NCBI GenBank assembly: GCA_040904925.1
Contig: JBBDSP010000007.1
Coordinates: 1 to 64,000 of the forward strand
DNA length: 64,000 nt
Origin: Gracilimonas sp040904925
GTDB lineage: Bacteria; Bacteroidota; Rhodothermia; Balneolales; Balneolaceae
Direction of reading: 5' to 3'
A program made the position numbers and the translations under genes. Below, one piece after another: positions 44,188 to 52,432 of this stretch. Position 1 is the first letter of the stretch. Every line of letters begins with the position of its first letter. The notes beneath the pieces are model-generated. The model was given only the letters and a program-made list of their open reading frames with translations. It did not search any database and was not told the DNA's origin.

Positions 44188-44739
44188 ATGCACCAACTCT
44201 ACCTCATCGCCTTCATTCCGCCCAACCCTTTGCGGGAAAAAGTTCAGCAGTTGAAGCTGGAAGTAAAGGAAAAGTTTAACAGTTCGCATTCACTGAATGC
44301 TCCGCCTCATATCACCCTGCTAAGTCCTTTTCGGATGGATGAAGAGCTTGAAGATAATTTAGATTCTCTGCTGGAAGTTTTTGCACAGGGATTTCAGCCC
44401 ATTGAAATTCAGCTTAATGATTTTTCCACCTTCCCGCCCCGGGTGGTTTTTATTGATGTTAAAAAGTCAGAGCCATTGAAGATTCTTCAGCAAAAACTGG
44501 AAGAAACAGCCCGGTCTAAACCGGAGATGTTTTCTTACAATTATCACGAGCGGGAATATCACCCACATATAACTCTGGCGTTTAAAGATCTGACCAAAGC
44601 TAATTTCCGTAAAGCCTGGAAGGAATTTGAAGACCGGAAGTTTGATGGAAATTTCTTAGCCCGGGATATTTCCCTTTTAAAACATGATGGAGAGCGGTGG
44701 AATGTTGTAGAGAAATTCACTTTGGATAAAACTACTTAA
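44188..44739 (+). CDS. 2H phosphoesterase superfamily protein (LigT-like)
   Basis: 183 residues. Two HxT motifs typical of LigT/2'-5' RNA ligase-like enzymes are present: PPHITLLSPF at about residue 44 and HPHITLAFKD at about 127. Such proteins cleave or form 2'-5' or cyclic phosphate bonds in RNA or nucleotides. It follows argH on the same strand, but no link to arginine metabolism is known. Function is not established. Confidence 0.8.
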   Translation: MHQLYLIAFIPPNPLREKVQQLKLEVKEKFNSSHSLNAPPHITLLSPFRMDEELEDNLDSLLEVFAQGFQPIEIQLNDFSTFPPRVVFIDVKKSEPLKILQQKLEETARSKPEMFSYNYHEREYHPHITLAFKDLTKANFRKAWKEFEDRKFDGNFLARDISLLKHDGERWNVVEKFTLDKTT

Positions 44740-44860
44740 TTCCTTCGTTGCAGTATTCCAAAATTGCTGGCGGAATATGTATTCGGCCTTAGAAAAAAGA
44801 GCGTTAAGAAGTTGATGGAATGAAGCGTTAAGAAATAAATTCAACCCTCGCTAGATCGTC

Positions 44861-45045
44861 ATCCCGCACGCAGCGAATGCGAAGATGCGGGATCTCCCTG
44901 ATTCGAACCCGCTCTTTCAGTCAGGAGATCCCTGGTCTTGATGACCAAGCTTTGATTTATTTTAGCGGAATGTAGTCAACTTTAGCCCTTTTTTCATAGC
45001 CGCCCCGAGCAGTCGGGGTTGGTTCTTTTGTCGGTACAAAAGAAC
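44861..45045. repeat. Block of dispersed palindromes in a 318-base gap
   Basis: The gap 44740-45057 holds ATCCCGCA/TGCGGGAT (44861-44868, 44886-44893), GGGATCTCC/GGAGATCCC (44889-44897, 44924-44932), CCCCGA-GCAG-TCGGGG (45003-45018) and GTTCTTTTGT-CGGT-ACAAAAGAAC (45022-45045). Such elements are common in intergenic DNA in this group. No gene seen. Confidence 0.6.
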
Positions 45046-45057
45046 AAGAAAAGGGGA

Positions 45058-45828
45058 TCAAGCCTTAAGCGTAGTGGGCTCAAATATCTCTTGAACATTA
45101 CGGTGAAGTTTTTCAGCTAATTCTTTACGGTCGTTTGATTGCGCTGTTTCCTTTCCAAAACGAATCGTGCATTCTATTTTCCTGGTTTGGGCAAGTTTCA
45201 TCAAGTGTTCCAAAAACCCGTGTCGCGCTCCAAAGAAGCAAACACTGTCTCTGGCCGATTTGTCCTTCGGCCCTGTTTTATAACTGATGGATGTCACATG
45301 AATTGGTACTTCTTCCCTCGCAGGATATTGAAGCAGTGAAGCATGAAAAGGCAATACACTCTCCCCACCGGAAGAAGTCCCTTCAGGAAACAAGATCAAC
45401 CCCTGATACTTATTCATGGAATCAGACATCAGTTCATTGACACGCTTTACATCTGTACGGCGATTTCGATCCACAAATATCACCCCAACAGAATCAACCA
45501 TAAATCCCAAAACCGGCCAGCTTTGTACTGCTTTTTTTGCCACAAAAGTACATCTCAAACTCAAATACAACGGTACGATATCGAGGTAGCTCAGATGATT
45601 GGAAACCAAAAAGAATGGAGCTTTTGGTGGATTCCCTTCAATGGTCAATTTCATATTGAAAATAAAAGCAGTCCCCTCTGCCCAGGTTCTCATGAAAAGG
45701 TTGCGCCAGGGTTCATACCGTTGCCTGAATATTTTTGGGATGATCAGTCCGATAAAAAAAATACTATAGGTAGTTAACGTAAAGATCAGCAGTGTGATAA
45801 GCTTTATAAAACCTCGGATCTTGTTCAT
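45058..45828 (-). CDS. PlsC-family O-acyltransferase of an aminolipid pair (GlsA/OlsA-like)
   Basis: 256 residues, membrane acyltransferase with an N-terminal hydrophobic segment, catalytic NHLSYLD (HX4D) and FPEGTSS. It is 32 bases downstream of a GNAT gene on the same strand. This arrangement is that of OlsB-OlsA (ornithine lipid) or GlsB-GlsA (glycine lipid of Bacteroides), where this enzyme adds the ester-linked second chain. Specificity is inferred from context only. Confidence 0.75.
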   Translation of the reverse strand: MNKIRGFIKLITLLIFTLTTYSIFFIGLIIPKIFRQRYEPWRNLFMRTWAEGTAFIFNMKLTIEGNPPKAPFFLVSNHLSYLDIVPLYLSLRCTFVAKKAVQSWPVLGFMVDSVGVIFVDRNRRTDVKRVNELMSDSMNKYQGLILFPEGTSSGGESVLPFHASLLQYPAREEVPIHVTSISYKTGPKDKSARDSVCFFGARHGFLEHLMKLAQTRKIECTIRFGKETAQSNDRKELAEKLHRNVQEIFEPTTLKA

Positions 45829-45860
45829 AGGTCATTTACTGCTGAAATTGTCTTTTCCGC

Positions 45861-46619
45861 CTACCCAAAGAACATTTTTTTAGTCCGTTCGGTGATGTTC
45901 TCAACATCAAGGAATATCATAACATATAAAAGCTCAAGGTCTTTATGATAAGCCGGTTTGCTGATGATATCGCAGCCAACACTCAGATAATTTTCCAGAA
46001 GTCCGGGAGCTTTGAATTTCTTTTTCAGCGACTTCACTTTCTCAATTTCGTTTTGTTTATAGGGCTCCTTAGCGCTCACTCTGTACTCCTTATGGAACAC
46101 CCCAATTTTTTTAAGTTCTCCATAGATGGCAAGTGCTTCTTCCGATGATCGGGCAGGTATACCCAAACTTCCCAATAAGTAGCGTTTATTCAGGGACTGT
46201 AAATAACCGGCAAATCCCTTCCAAAGCAAAAATAAAACCCGGCCGCTTCTATGTTCTTCCTCAATACAAGCCCGGCCTACTTCAAAACTTTTTGACAAAA
46301 CCTCATCCGGAAGTTCTGACAGGTTAAATAAACCCTCCGAATAAAAACCTTCTCCTGCTATTGCCATTTCATAGGTTTGAAGGCGATAGGTTCCGACCAC
46401 CTTTTCTGTCTCATTTTCCTTCACGATAAGATGATGACACTGGGCATCATATTTATCTTCATCAATAGTCTTCGACGAATCAAACTCACGTTCCAATTCT
46501 TCATAAAAAACCTTATACCTAAGCGATAAGGCGTTTTTAATTTCTTTATCAGTTTGTGCGATACTTACCGTGTACCGGTGATTGCTGATTTCCGGTAAGA
46601 TCTGTTTTTCTGCTTTCAA
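45861..46619 (-). CDS. OlsB/GlsB-like N-acyltransferase (hemolysin-related GNAT)
   Basis: 252 residues of the COG3176 GNAT type that N-acylates ornithine or glycine with a 3-hydroxy fatty acid. Typical features are LRYKVFYEEL, the acidic Asp/Glu region around DEDKYDAQCHHLIV, GTYRLQTY and SFEVGRACIEEEHRSG. Paired with the acyltransferase downstream. Because the arginine pathway here bypasses free ornithine, glycine is the more attractive acceptor; this is an inference. Confidence 0.75.
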   Translation of the reverse strand: MKAEKQILPEISNHRYTVSIAQTDKEIKNALSLRYKVFYEELEREFDSSKTIDEDKYDAQCHHLIVKENETEKVVGTYRLQTYEMAIAGEGFYSEGLFNLSELPDEVLSKSFEVGRACIEEEHRSGRVLFLLWKGFAGYLQSLNKRYLLGSLGIPARSSEEALAIYGELKKIGVFHKEYRVSAKEPYKQNEIEKVKSLKKKFKAPGLLENYLSVGCDIISKPAYHKDLELLYVMIFLDVENITERTKKMFFG

Positions 46620-46917
46620 TTTTCTTTCACTCTAATTTAAAATAGCTACGTATCAACCTGTTTCTTAAGCCAACATTTCAGGCTTTATAAAAAATTCCGT
46701 CTGCCGATTATTATTTGGACTCACGACTTCGCAATTAAAGATTTTATCATTGCCCTAACTTGAGTCGAGAATATCATTAAATCCCTTCATCATTTCAATA
46801 AAATAACAAAACAGTTGAATATTGGTACTCCCTTCCAAATATCAGTATCATTGGCACAATTTGGAACGGTTTGACTTCATCCCGTTTTATATTCTGAAAA
46901 TTCATGAACCACCTATT

Positions 46918-48147
46918 TTGAGTAATTCCGCGGAAGAATCACAACCACATTTATTACGCGACAGAAATCTCTACATTATTTTTGGGATCACCTTAACGGC
47001 TGTGATGGGGGTGTCTTCTATTGCTCCCGCCTTTCCTTCCATCGCTGATGCGCTCGATGTTTCTTCTCAAAAGATAGGATTGCTGATCACCTTTTTTACC
47101 CTGCCCGGCATTTTCATTACCCCGGTGCTCGGAATATTGGCTGACCGTTTTGGACGCAAGATCGTTTTAGTCCCATCCCTTTTTCTTTTTGGTATCGCCG
47201 GAACTGCCTGTGCTTTTACCACCGATTTTGAGACCATGCTGTTTTTCAGAGCGCTGCAGGGAATGGGAAGTGCTTCACTTGGAGCGCTGAATCTCACGCT
47301 GATCGGCGATCTCTATTCAGGCAATGACCGCGCCACTGCCATGGGATATAACGGAAGCGTGCTGAGCATCGGCACGGCTTTTTATCCTGCCGTGGGTGGA
47401 GCTCTGGCCATCCTCGGCTGGCACTATCCATTTTTCCTGAGTCTTTTGGCTATTCCGGTTGGCTTGTTCGTGCTTTCAAGCCTTGAAAAAACAGGCTCCA
47501 CCGGCGGACTTAATATGTCAGAGATCTTTTCCAACGTAGCATCCTCCCTCGTCTCTAAAAAAGTCATACCACTTTTTGCAGGGATTTTTCTCACATTCAT
47601 CATGCTTTATGGTGGATATATTACCTTTTTCACCATTTTGCTGGATGAAAAATTCAGCCAAAACTCGTTCCGGATCGGAATCATATTATCCGGTTCTTCT
47701 TTTATGACGGCCTATGCATCTTCACAACTTGGGAAACTCACTCAGCGCTTTTCTGAAGTAGCCCTTATCCGTACTGCTGCCATTCTTTACCTGCTCATAT
47801 TCTTATTTTTACCACTGGTCGAAAACATCTGGTGGTTTATGCTCCCGGTTGCTGTATTTGGGGCCGCTCAGGGTATCAATATCCCCAGCATATTAAACCT
47901 CCTCACCGGCTATGCCGATAAAGAATACCGTGCCGCTTTCCTGTCCGTAAACTGGGTAGTGATGAGAACCGGTCAGGCACTCGGGCCTTATTTGTTGGGC
48001 TTGGTGTATGCCGGTATCAGTCTTGATGCCACCTTTTACGCATCCGCTATTGCCGCCGGATTGTTTGTGATCTCTTCTTTCTTTTTTATGAAAGTTGATT
48101 GGTACAGTCAGCTTGAAGATCCTGAATCTGCATTGGATAGTCTCTAG
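46918..48147 (+). CDS. MFS drug/metabolite efflux transporter
   Basis: About 410 residues with 12 hydrophobic segments. LADRFGRKIVLVPSL is the cytoplasmic A-type loop motif of the drug:H+ antiporter families. Substrate unknown. No ATG precedes the first helix; I placed the start at a TTG (46918, LSNSAEESQPH), while an upstream TTG at 46822 gives an extension that does not look like coding sequence. The region 46620-46917 upstream is a divergent promoter region with no other feature I can support. Confidence 0.8.
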   Translation: MSNSAEESQPHLLRDRNLYIIFGITLTAVMGVSSIAPAFPSIADALDVSSQKIGLLITFFTLPGIFITPVLGILADRFGRKIVLVPSLFLFGIAGTACAFTTDFETMLFFRALQGMGSASLGALNLTLIGDLYSGNDRATAMGYNGSVLSIGTAFYPAVGGALAILGWHYPFFLSLLAIPVGLFVLSSLEKTGSTGGLNMSEIFSNVASSLVSKKVIPLFAGIFLTFIMLYGGYITFFTILLDEKFSQNSFRIGIILSGSSFMTAYASSQLGKLTQRFSEVALIRTAAILYLLIFLFLPLVENIWWFMLPVAVFGAAQGINIPSILNLLTGYADKEYRAAFLSVNWVVMRTGQALGPYLLGLVYAGISLDATFYASAIAAGLFVISSFFFMKVDWYSQLEDPESALDSL

Positions 48148-48231
48148 CTCATTTTTCATCGAACTTAGCGACCTCACGACTTGTTTGGCTTAGTGAAATA
48201 AAAAGAGCTAAAACTAAAGACTATTTACGCA

Positions 48232-49188
48232 ATGAGTAAACAAATGAAAGCCGTCTATATTGAAGAATACGGAGAGTTAAAACAGGTAATAACCGGAGAG
48301 CTTGAGAAACCTGAACCTGGTGAAGGAGAGGTCTTGGTTCGCACTAAAGCTGCCGGAGTGAACCCGGTTGATGCAGCTGTAGCAAAAGGCATGATGAAAG
48401 ATGCCATCCCGGGAAAGTTCCCACTTATTCCAGGATGGGATGTAGCTGGAGTAGTGGAAGAAAATGGTCACTCGGCACGCAGATTCAAACCCGGCGATGA
48501 GGTCTATGCCTATGCACGTCGCCCGACTATTCAGCACGGTACCTTTGCAGAATATATTGCTCTCCCTGAATCCTATCTGGCAAAGCGACCTGAGAATATC
48601 CCGATGGAATCAGCCGGAGGCATTCCGCTAGTGGGATTGACCGCTTACCAGTCCATTTTTGACGTGGGAAAGCTTCAAAAAGGACAAACTCTATTGATCC
48701 TCGGCGCATCCGGTGGTGTCGGCACGCTCGCTATTCAACTTGCTAAAACGGTAGGAGCTAAAGTCATCGGTGTGGCAAGTGAGAGTAATCACGAATATAT
48801 GGAAGAGCTTGGCGCGGATATTACCATCGACTATTCTGATAATCACGTGGGTGAAGCCGTGAAAAAAGCTGAACCGAACGGTGTAGACCTCCTCTTCCAT
48901 TGTTCGCGCGGAGATTCTTTTGATCAGGTCATGGAAACGGGTGTTTTAAAAGATGGAGGGAAGATTGTTTCCATCACTAAGAGCAAACCTGATATCAGCA
49001 ATGACATTGATTTCACCTATGTTTTTGTAGAACCGAACTCCACCCAGCTGACACACCTTCAGCAGTTGGCTGATGAAGGCAAGATCAAAGTGCCGGTCTC
49101 AAAAACCTATTCTCTTGAAAAAGCCGGCGAAGCACTTGAAGAGATCGAAAAGCTTCACACCAGAGGGAAGCTGGTAATCACTCCATAA
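48232..49188 (+). CDS. Medium-chain NAD(P)H oxidoreductase (quinone reductase-like)
   Basis: 318 residues of the zinc-independent alcohol dehydrogenase/quinone oxidoreductase group. GVNPVDAAVAKG and the Rossmann motif LGASGGVGTLAIQLAK are typical. There is no cluster of zinc-binding Cys residues, so it is of the QOR type. The true substrate is unknown. Separate unit from the MFS gene. Confidence 0.85.
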   Translation: MSKQMKAVYIEEYGELKQVITGELEKPEPGEGEVLVRTKAAGVNPVDAAVAKGMMKDAIPGKFPLIPGWDVAGVVEENGHSARRFKPGDEVYAYARRPTIQHGTFAEYIALPESYLAKRPENIPMESAGGIPLVGLTAYQSIFDVGKLQKGQTLLILGASGGVGTLAIQLAKTVGAKVIGVASESNHEYMEELGADITIDYSDNHVGEAVKKAEPNGVDLLFHCSRGDSFDQVMETGVLKDGGKIVSITKSKPDISNDIDFTYVFVEPNSTQLTHLQQLADEGKIKVPVSKTYSLEKAGEALEEIEKLHTRGKLVITP

Positions 49189-49333
49189 ATAAGGATTGCT
49201 TAGACTAACAATCTAACTTTTTCCTGCTTTCTCTTTCGTTTATCTGCCAAAGCGGTAAGACGGGGAACGGAATATTTTGGAATGACATTTTCGGATTGTA
49301 TAATCCAATGAATATTTAACTAAATGCATTCTG

Positions 49334-51073
49334 ATGAAACAACTCGCTACCTTCTCGCCTTTACTTGCGCTATTCACATTACTTTTATTCCCAATCGAAA
49401 GCTTACAGGCTCAAATTGACAGGGAAGCCGGGAATTTAATTTCCACCCGGTCTGAAGTGATCGCAGAACGAGGTATGGTAGCCACCAGTCAGCCTTTGGC
49501 TACCCAAGTTGGTTTACAGATCCTCCGCAACGGAGGCAATGCCATTGATGCTGCCATCGGGGCAAACGCTACAATGGGACTCATGGAGCCCACCGGCAAC
49601 GGTATTGGGGGTGATCTCTTTGCAATCATTTGGCATGCCGAAAGTGAGCAACTCTATGCTCTCAATGCCAGCGGTCGTTCCCCTCGCGGCTTGTCATATG
49701 ATGAACTTCTGGATATTCTCGATGAAAAAGGAGAAGATGCCATTCCCGCCTACGACCTGCTTTCTGTTTCGGTACCGGGAGCCGTCGATGGCTGGTTCGA
49801 AATGCACGAGCGGTTTGGCTCAACTGATATGAGTGATATTCTTTCCGAACCCATTTACTATGCGGAAAATGGATTTCCGGTTAGTGAAGCCATTTCAGCT
49901 TCATGGCGGCGCAGTGTTCCTTTCCTTAAAGAACAACCCGGTGCCTTTGAAGAGACCTTTACGATCGATGGGCGAGGGCCTGAAAAAGGAGAGGTCTTCC
50001 GAAATCCCGATCTTGGAAACACCTTTCGACTATTGGCTGAGCAGGGGCGTGATGCTTACTACCGCGGTGAAATTGCCCGTAAAATTGATACCTGGATGAA
50101 AGAGAATAACGGTTATCTGCGGTATGAAGATTTTGACAAGCATAGCTCAGAATGGGTGGAACCGCAAACGGTAAACTATCGTGGTTATGACGTATATCAG
50201 GTAGGAGGGAACCTGCAGGGTACGGCTGTTCTTCAAATGTTGAATATTCTGGAAGGATATGATCTTTCCGAAACCGGATTTGGAACCGCTGAAACCTTAC
50301 ACTTGCTGATCGAAGCCAAGAAACTTGCTTTTGAAGATCGTGCCAAACATTACGCCGATCCTGACTTTCAGGATGTCCCATATGACATTTTACTATCCAA
50401 AGAATATGCCGCTGAAAGAAGAGAGCTGATTGGTGACCGGGCATTAAGCGACCTCACCTCAGGCGTTGATGTACTGGAAGACGGAGACACCATCTACCTG
50501 ACCACTGCAGATGAGGAAGGCAATATGGTCTCCCTCATTCAAAGTAATTTCCGCGGAATGGGAACCGGTTTTGTGGTTCCCGGAACGGGATTCAGTTTCC
50601 AAAACCGGGGCGAATTATTTTCGCTCGACACAGATCACCCTAATGTATATGCGCCGGGCAAACGTCCGTTTCATACCATCATACCGGGTTTTCTGATGAA
50701 AGAGGGGAAGCCCATCATGACCTTTGGTAACATGGGTGGAGCGTATCAGCCTATTGGTCATGTGAGTATTTTGACCAACGTGATCGACTTTGGGATGAAC
50801 CTTCAGCAGGCCGGTGATGCCTTCCGCTGGGATCATTCCGGATCTACCCAACCTACGGATGACCTTTCGGATAAACTGACAAGCCTGGGGCAGGTAAGTC
50901 TTGAGTCCGGAGTGGATTACCAGGTCGTTCGGGATCTCCGACAAATGGGACATAACGTACAGATCGGCGACAGCTTCTTCGGCCGCTTCCAGGCCATCAT
51001 GCGCGACCATGAAAAAGGAGTGTACTTTGGAGCTTCGGAATCAAGAGTGGATGGTCAGGCTGCGGGGTATTGA
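49334..51073 (+). CDS. ggt: Gamma-glutamyltransferase
   Basis: 579 residues, secreted (signal to about SLQAQ). Periplasmic enzyme that cleaves gamma-glutamyl bonds, with self-processing before the nucleophile Thr. The Thr is probably the one in DGDTIYLTTAD, with the following NMVSLIQSN. The canonical TTH is changed to T-I-Y here. GTGIGGDL-type FAD-free N-terminal motifs such as EPTGNGIGGDLFAI and PGKRPFHTIIPG are conserved. The altered residues near the nucleophile suggest the group sometimes called GGT-like. Confidence 0.85.
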   Translation: MKQLATFSPLLALFTLLLFPIESLQAQIDREAGNLISTRSEVIAERGMVATSQPLATQVGLQILRNGGNAIDAAIGANATMGLMEPTGNGIGGDLFAIIWHAESEQLYALNASGRSPRGLSYDELLDILDEKGEDAIPAYDLLSVSVPGAVDGWFEMHERFGSTDMSDILSEPIYYAENGFPVSEAISASWRRSVPFLKEQPGAFEETFTIDGRGPEKGEVFRNPDLGNTFRLLAEQGRDAYYRGEIARKIDTWMKENNGYLRYEDFDKHSSEWVEPQTVNYRGYDVYQVGGNLQGTAVLQMLNILEGYDLSETGFGTAETLHLLIEAKKLAFEDRAKHYADPDFQDVPYDILLSKEYAAERRELIGDRALSDLTSGVDVLEDGDTIYLTTADEEGNMVSLIQSNFRGMGTGFVVPGTGFSFQNRGELFSLDTDHPNVYAPGKRPFHTIIPGFLMKEGKPIMTFGNMGGAYQPIGHVSILTNVIDFGMNLQQAGDAFRWDHSGSTQPTDDLSDKLTSLGQVSLESGVDYQVVRDLRQMGHNVQIGDSFFGRFQAIMRDHEKGVYFGASESRVDGQAAGY

Positions 51074-51127
51074 GGCTAGCCTGGTTTAATAGCAGACGGA
51101 TTTGGTATTTGGGAAAGAGAGTACAAT

Positions 51128-51532
51128 TTAAAGCCGATCTACTTTTTTTGATCTTGGCTTGATAATAAATGCAAACGGTTTTCTTTCTGTTTTTCCAATT
51201 TTTTTGATTTGGGGCCAGGCTTCAATAAGTTTTTCAATCATTTCCCAATAGCTATACCCACTTTTGGAAGGTGGTTTAAAGAAAACTACTCCCAAGCCAT
51301 GTTGCCGATATAATTCTCGTTGATGGCGTGTACGATGAATATTCATATCCTGTGTAACAACAATTCCATCTTCGGCCGCTACTTTAGGAATCCATTCTTC
51401 ATCAGGAGCTCCTTTGCCAAAAGCATCTCTGATCGTATAAACTTCTATTTTCTCATTCTGACGCGGTTCTTGAAGAATTGCAAGAGCACGTGCAATTTGA
51501 GGTGTAATATTCTCGTCAAAGTAGAACTTCAT
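51128..51532 (-). CDS. PIN-like toxin of a DUF433-type TA pair (DUF5615/VapC45-like)
   Basis: 134 residues. MKFYFDENITPQIARAL with the DEN acidic motif and VVTQDMNI match the PIN-like DUF5615/VapC45 toxin family. Its start overlaps the stop of the upstream antitoxin gene by four bases. Target unknown. Confidence 0.7.
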   Translation of the reverse strand: MKFYFDENITPQIARALAILQEPRQNEKIEVYTIRDAFGKGAPDEEWIPKVAAEDGIVVTQDMNIHRTRHQRELYRQHGLGVVFFKPPSKSGYSYWEMIEKLIEAWPQIKKIGKTERKPFAFIIKPRSKKVDRL

Positions 51533-52212
51533 GCAGCCGATCGTTTCATAAACAAACGGACATCTTCAACTTCGTTTTGATTTAATTCGTACACTGTAGC
51601 AATGAATTCAGGAGACTCACCTGCTTTAAGCATATTGATAATAGCATCTACAGTAATGTTTGTACCCTTTACAACAGGTTGTCCAAAACTGTGGTTTGGA
51701 TCTACTATGATTTGGTGATCTTTACCCAATGGCCAGAAGCGTTCGGCAAGCTGGGTTTTATCCTGAAAGTCTATTTTTTTGCAATAGGGAGCTACAAGTT
51801 TGTTAAATGAGATTTGTTGTTTTTCATCAACCTCCAATAAAGAAGAATCCAACAGTTCATAGAAAATACGTTTACCATCTGTCATTAGTTCGGCATGAGC
51901 AAACGGATATTTAGTATCTAACATTTCTGATAGCTTTGCATGTGCCAATTTAATTTTAGGGAAACTCACTCCGATTTCACGGAAAGAATCGACGGCAATT
52001 ATTTCAATAAGTGTTAGAAAGTGAAAAGCTTTTTCCCGGCTTTCGCCCCAAGTATATGACTCATCCACCCCTTGTAAAAATTCAAACTCCCAGTACTTTT
52101 TCACCCAACGACGTACTTTACCAACCGGCATATCAAGGATAGCTGCTGCATCAGGAATGGAATAAATCCCTTTACCTAATTGGGGTTCTATAGTGACTGT
52201 TGATATGGTCAT
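51529..52212 (-). CDS. DUF433-containing antitoxin with N-terminal helix-turn-helix
   Basis: 227 residues. An N-terminal MerR/HTH-like part (YSIPDAAAILDMPVGKVRRWV) would bind DNA, and the C-terminal 60 residues are DUF433 (FGQPVVKGTNITVDAIINMLKAGESPEFIA), found in VapB45-type antitoxins. Long for an antitoxin, so it may also be a regulator. Promoter-side palindrome at 52261-52273. Confidence 0.7.
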   Translation of the reverse strand: MTISTVTIEPQLGKGIYSIPDAAAILDMPVGKVRRWVKKYWEFEFLQGVDESYTWGESREKAFHFLTLIEIIAVDSFREIGVSFPKIKLAHAKLSEMLDTKYPFAHAELMTDGKRIFYELLDSSLLEVDEKQQISFNKLVAPYCKKIDFQDKTQLAERFWPLGKDHQIIVDPNHSFGQPVVKGTNITVDAIINMLKAGESPEFIATVYELNQNEVEDVRLFMKRSAA

Positions 52213-52260
52213 CTCAGGTTTTTATTGATTAACATGTGAATATAACGAAAATAAATTGAC

Positions 52261-52273
52261 ATGTATTATACAT
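52261..52273. promoter_or_regulatory. Palindrome ATGTAT-T-ATACAT upstream of the DUF433 operon
   Basis: Perfect 6-bp inverted repeat about 50 bases before the DUF433 gene start. On the minus strand it contains TATAAT. It shares the ATGTAT half-site with the vapBC operator at 25919-25937 and may be an autoregulatory operator. Confidence 0.35.
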
Positions 52274-52402
52274 ATATCTTATGCCTTTACCCGATCATCT
52301 TGACAGTTTTGCACCTGACTTGGTTATAGGCTGTTTCTCTTTTTTGGATTATGTACTGAGAAAAAGTGATGATGGCTTTCCTATCTGGCTTGTTACTTCA
52401 TA

Positions 52403-52418
52403 GGAAGCTGGAGCTTCC
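52403..52418. repeat. Hairpin GGAAGCT-GG-AGCTTCC
   Basis: A compact 7-bp palindrome 15 bases beyond the OLD-family gene's stop. No T run follows. The flanking CCCAACGAGG resembles a repeat seen in other genomes. Confidence 0.4.
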
Positions 52419-52432
52419 CAACGAGGTTAAAA

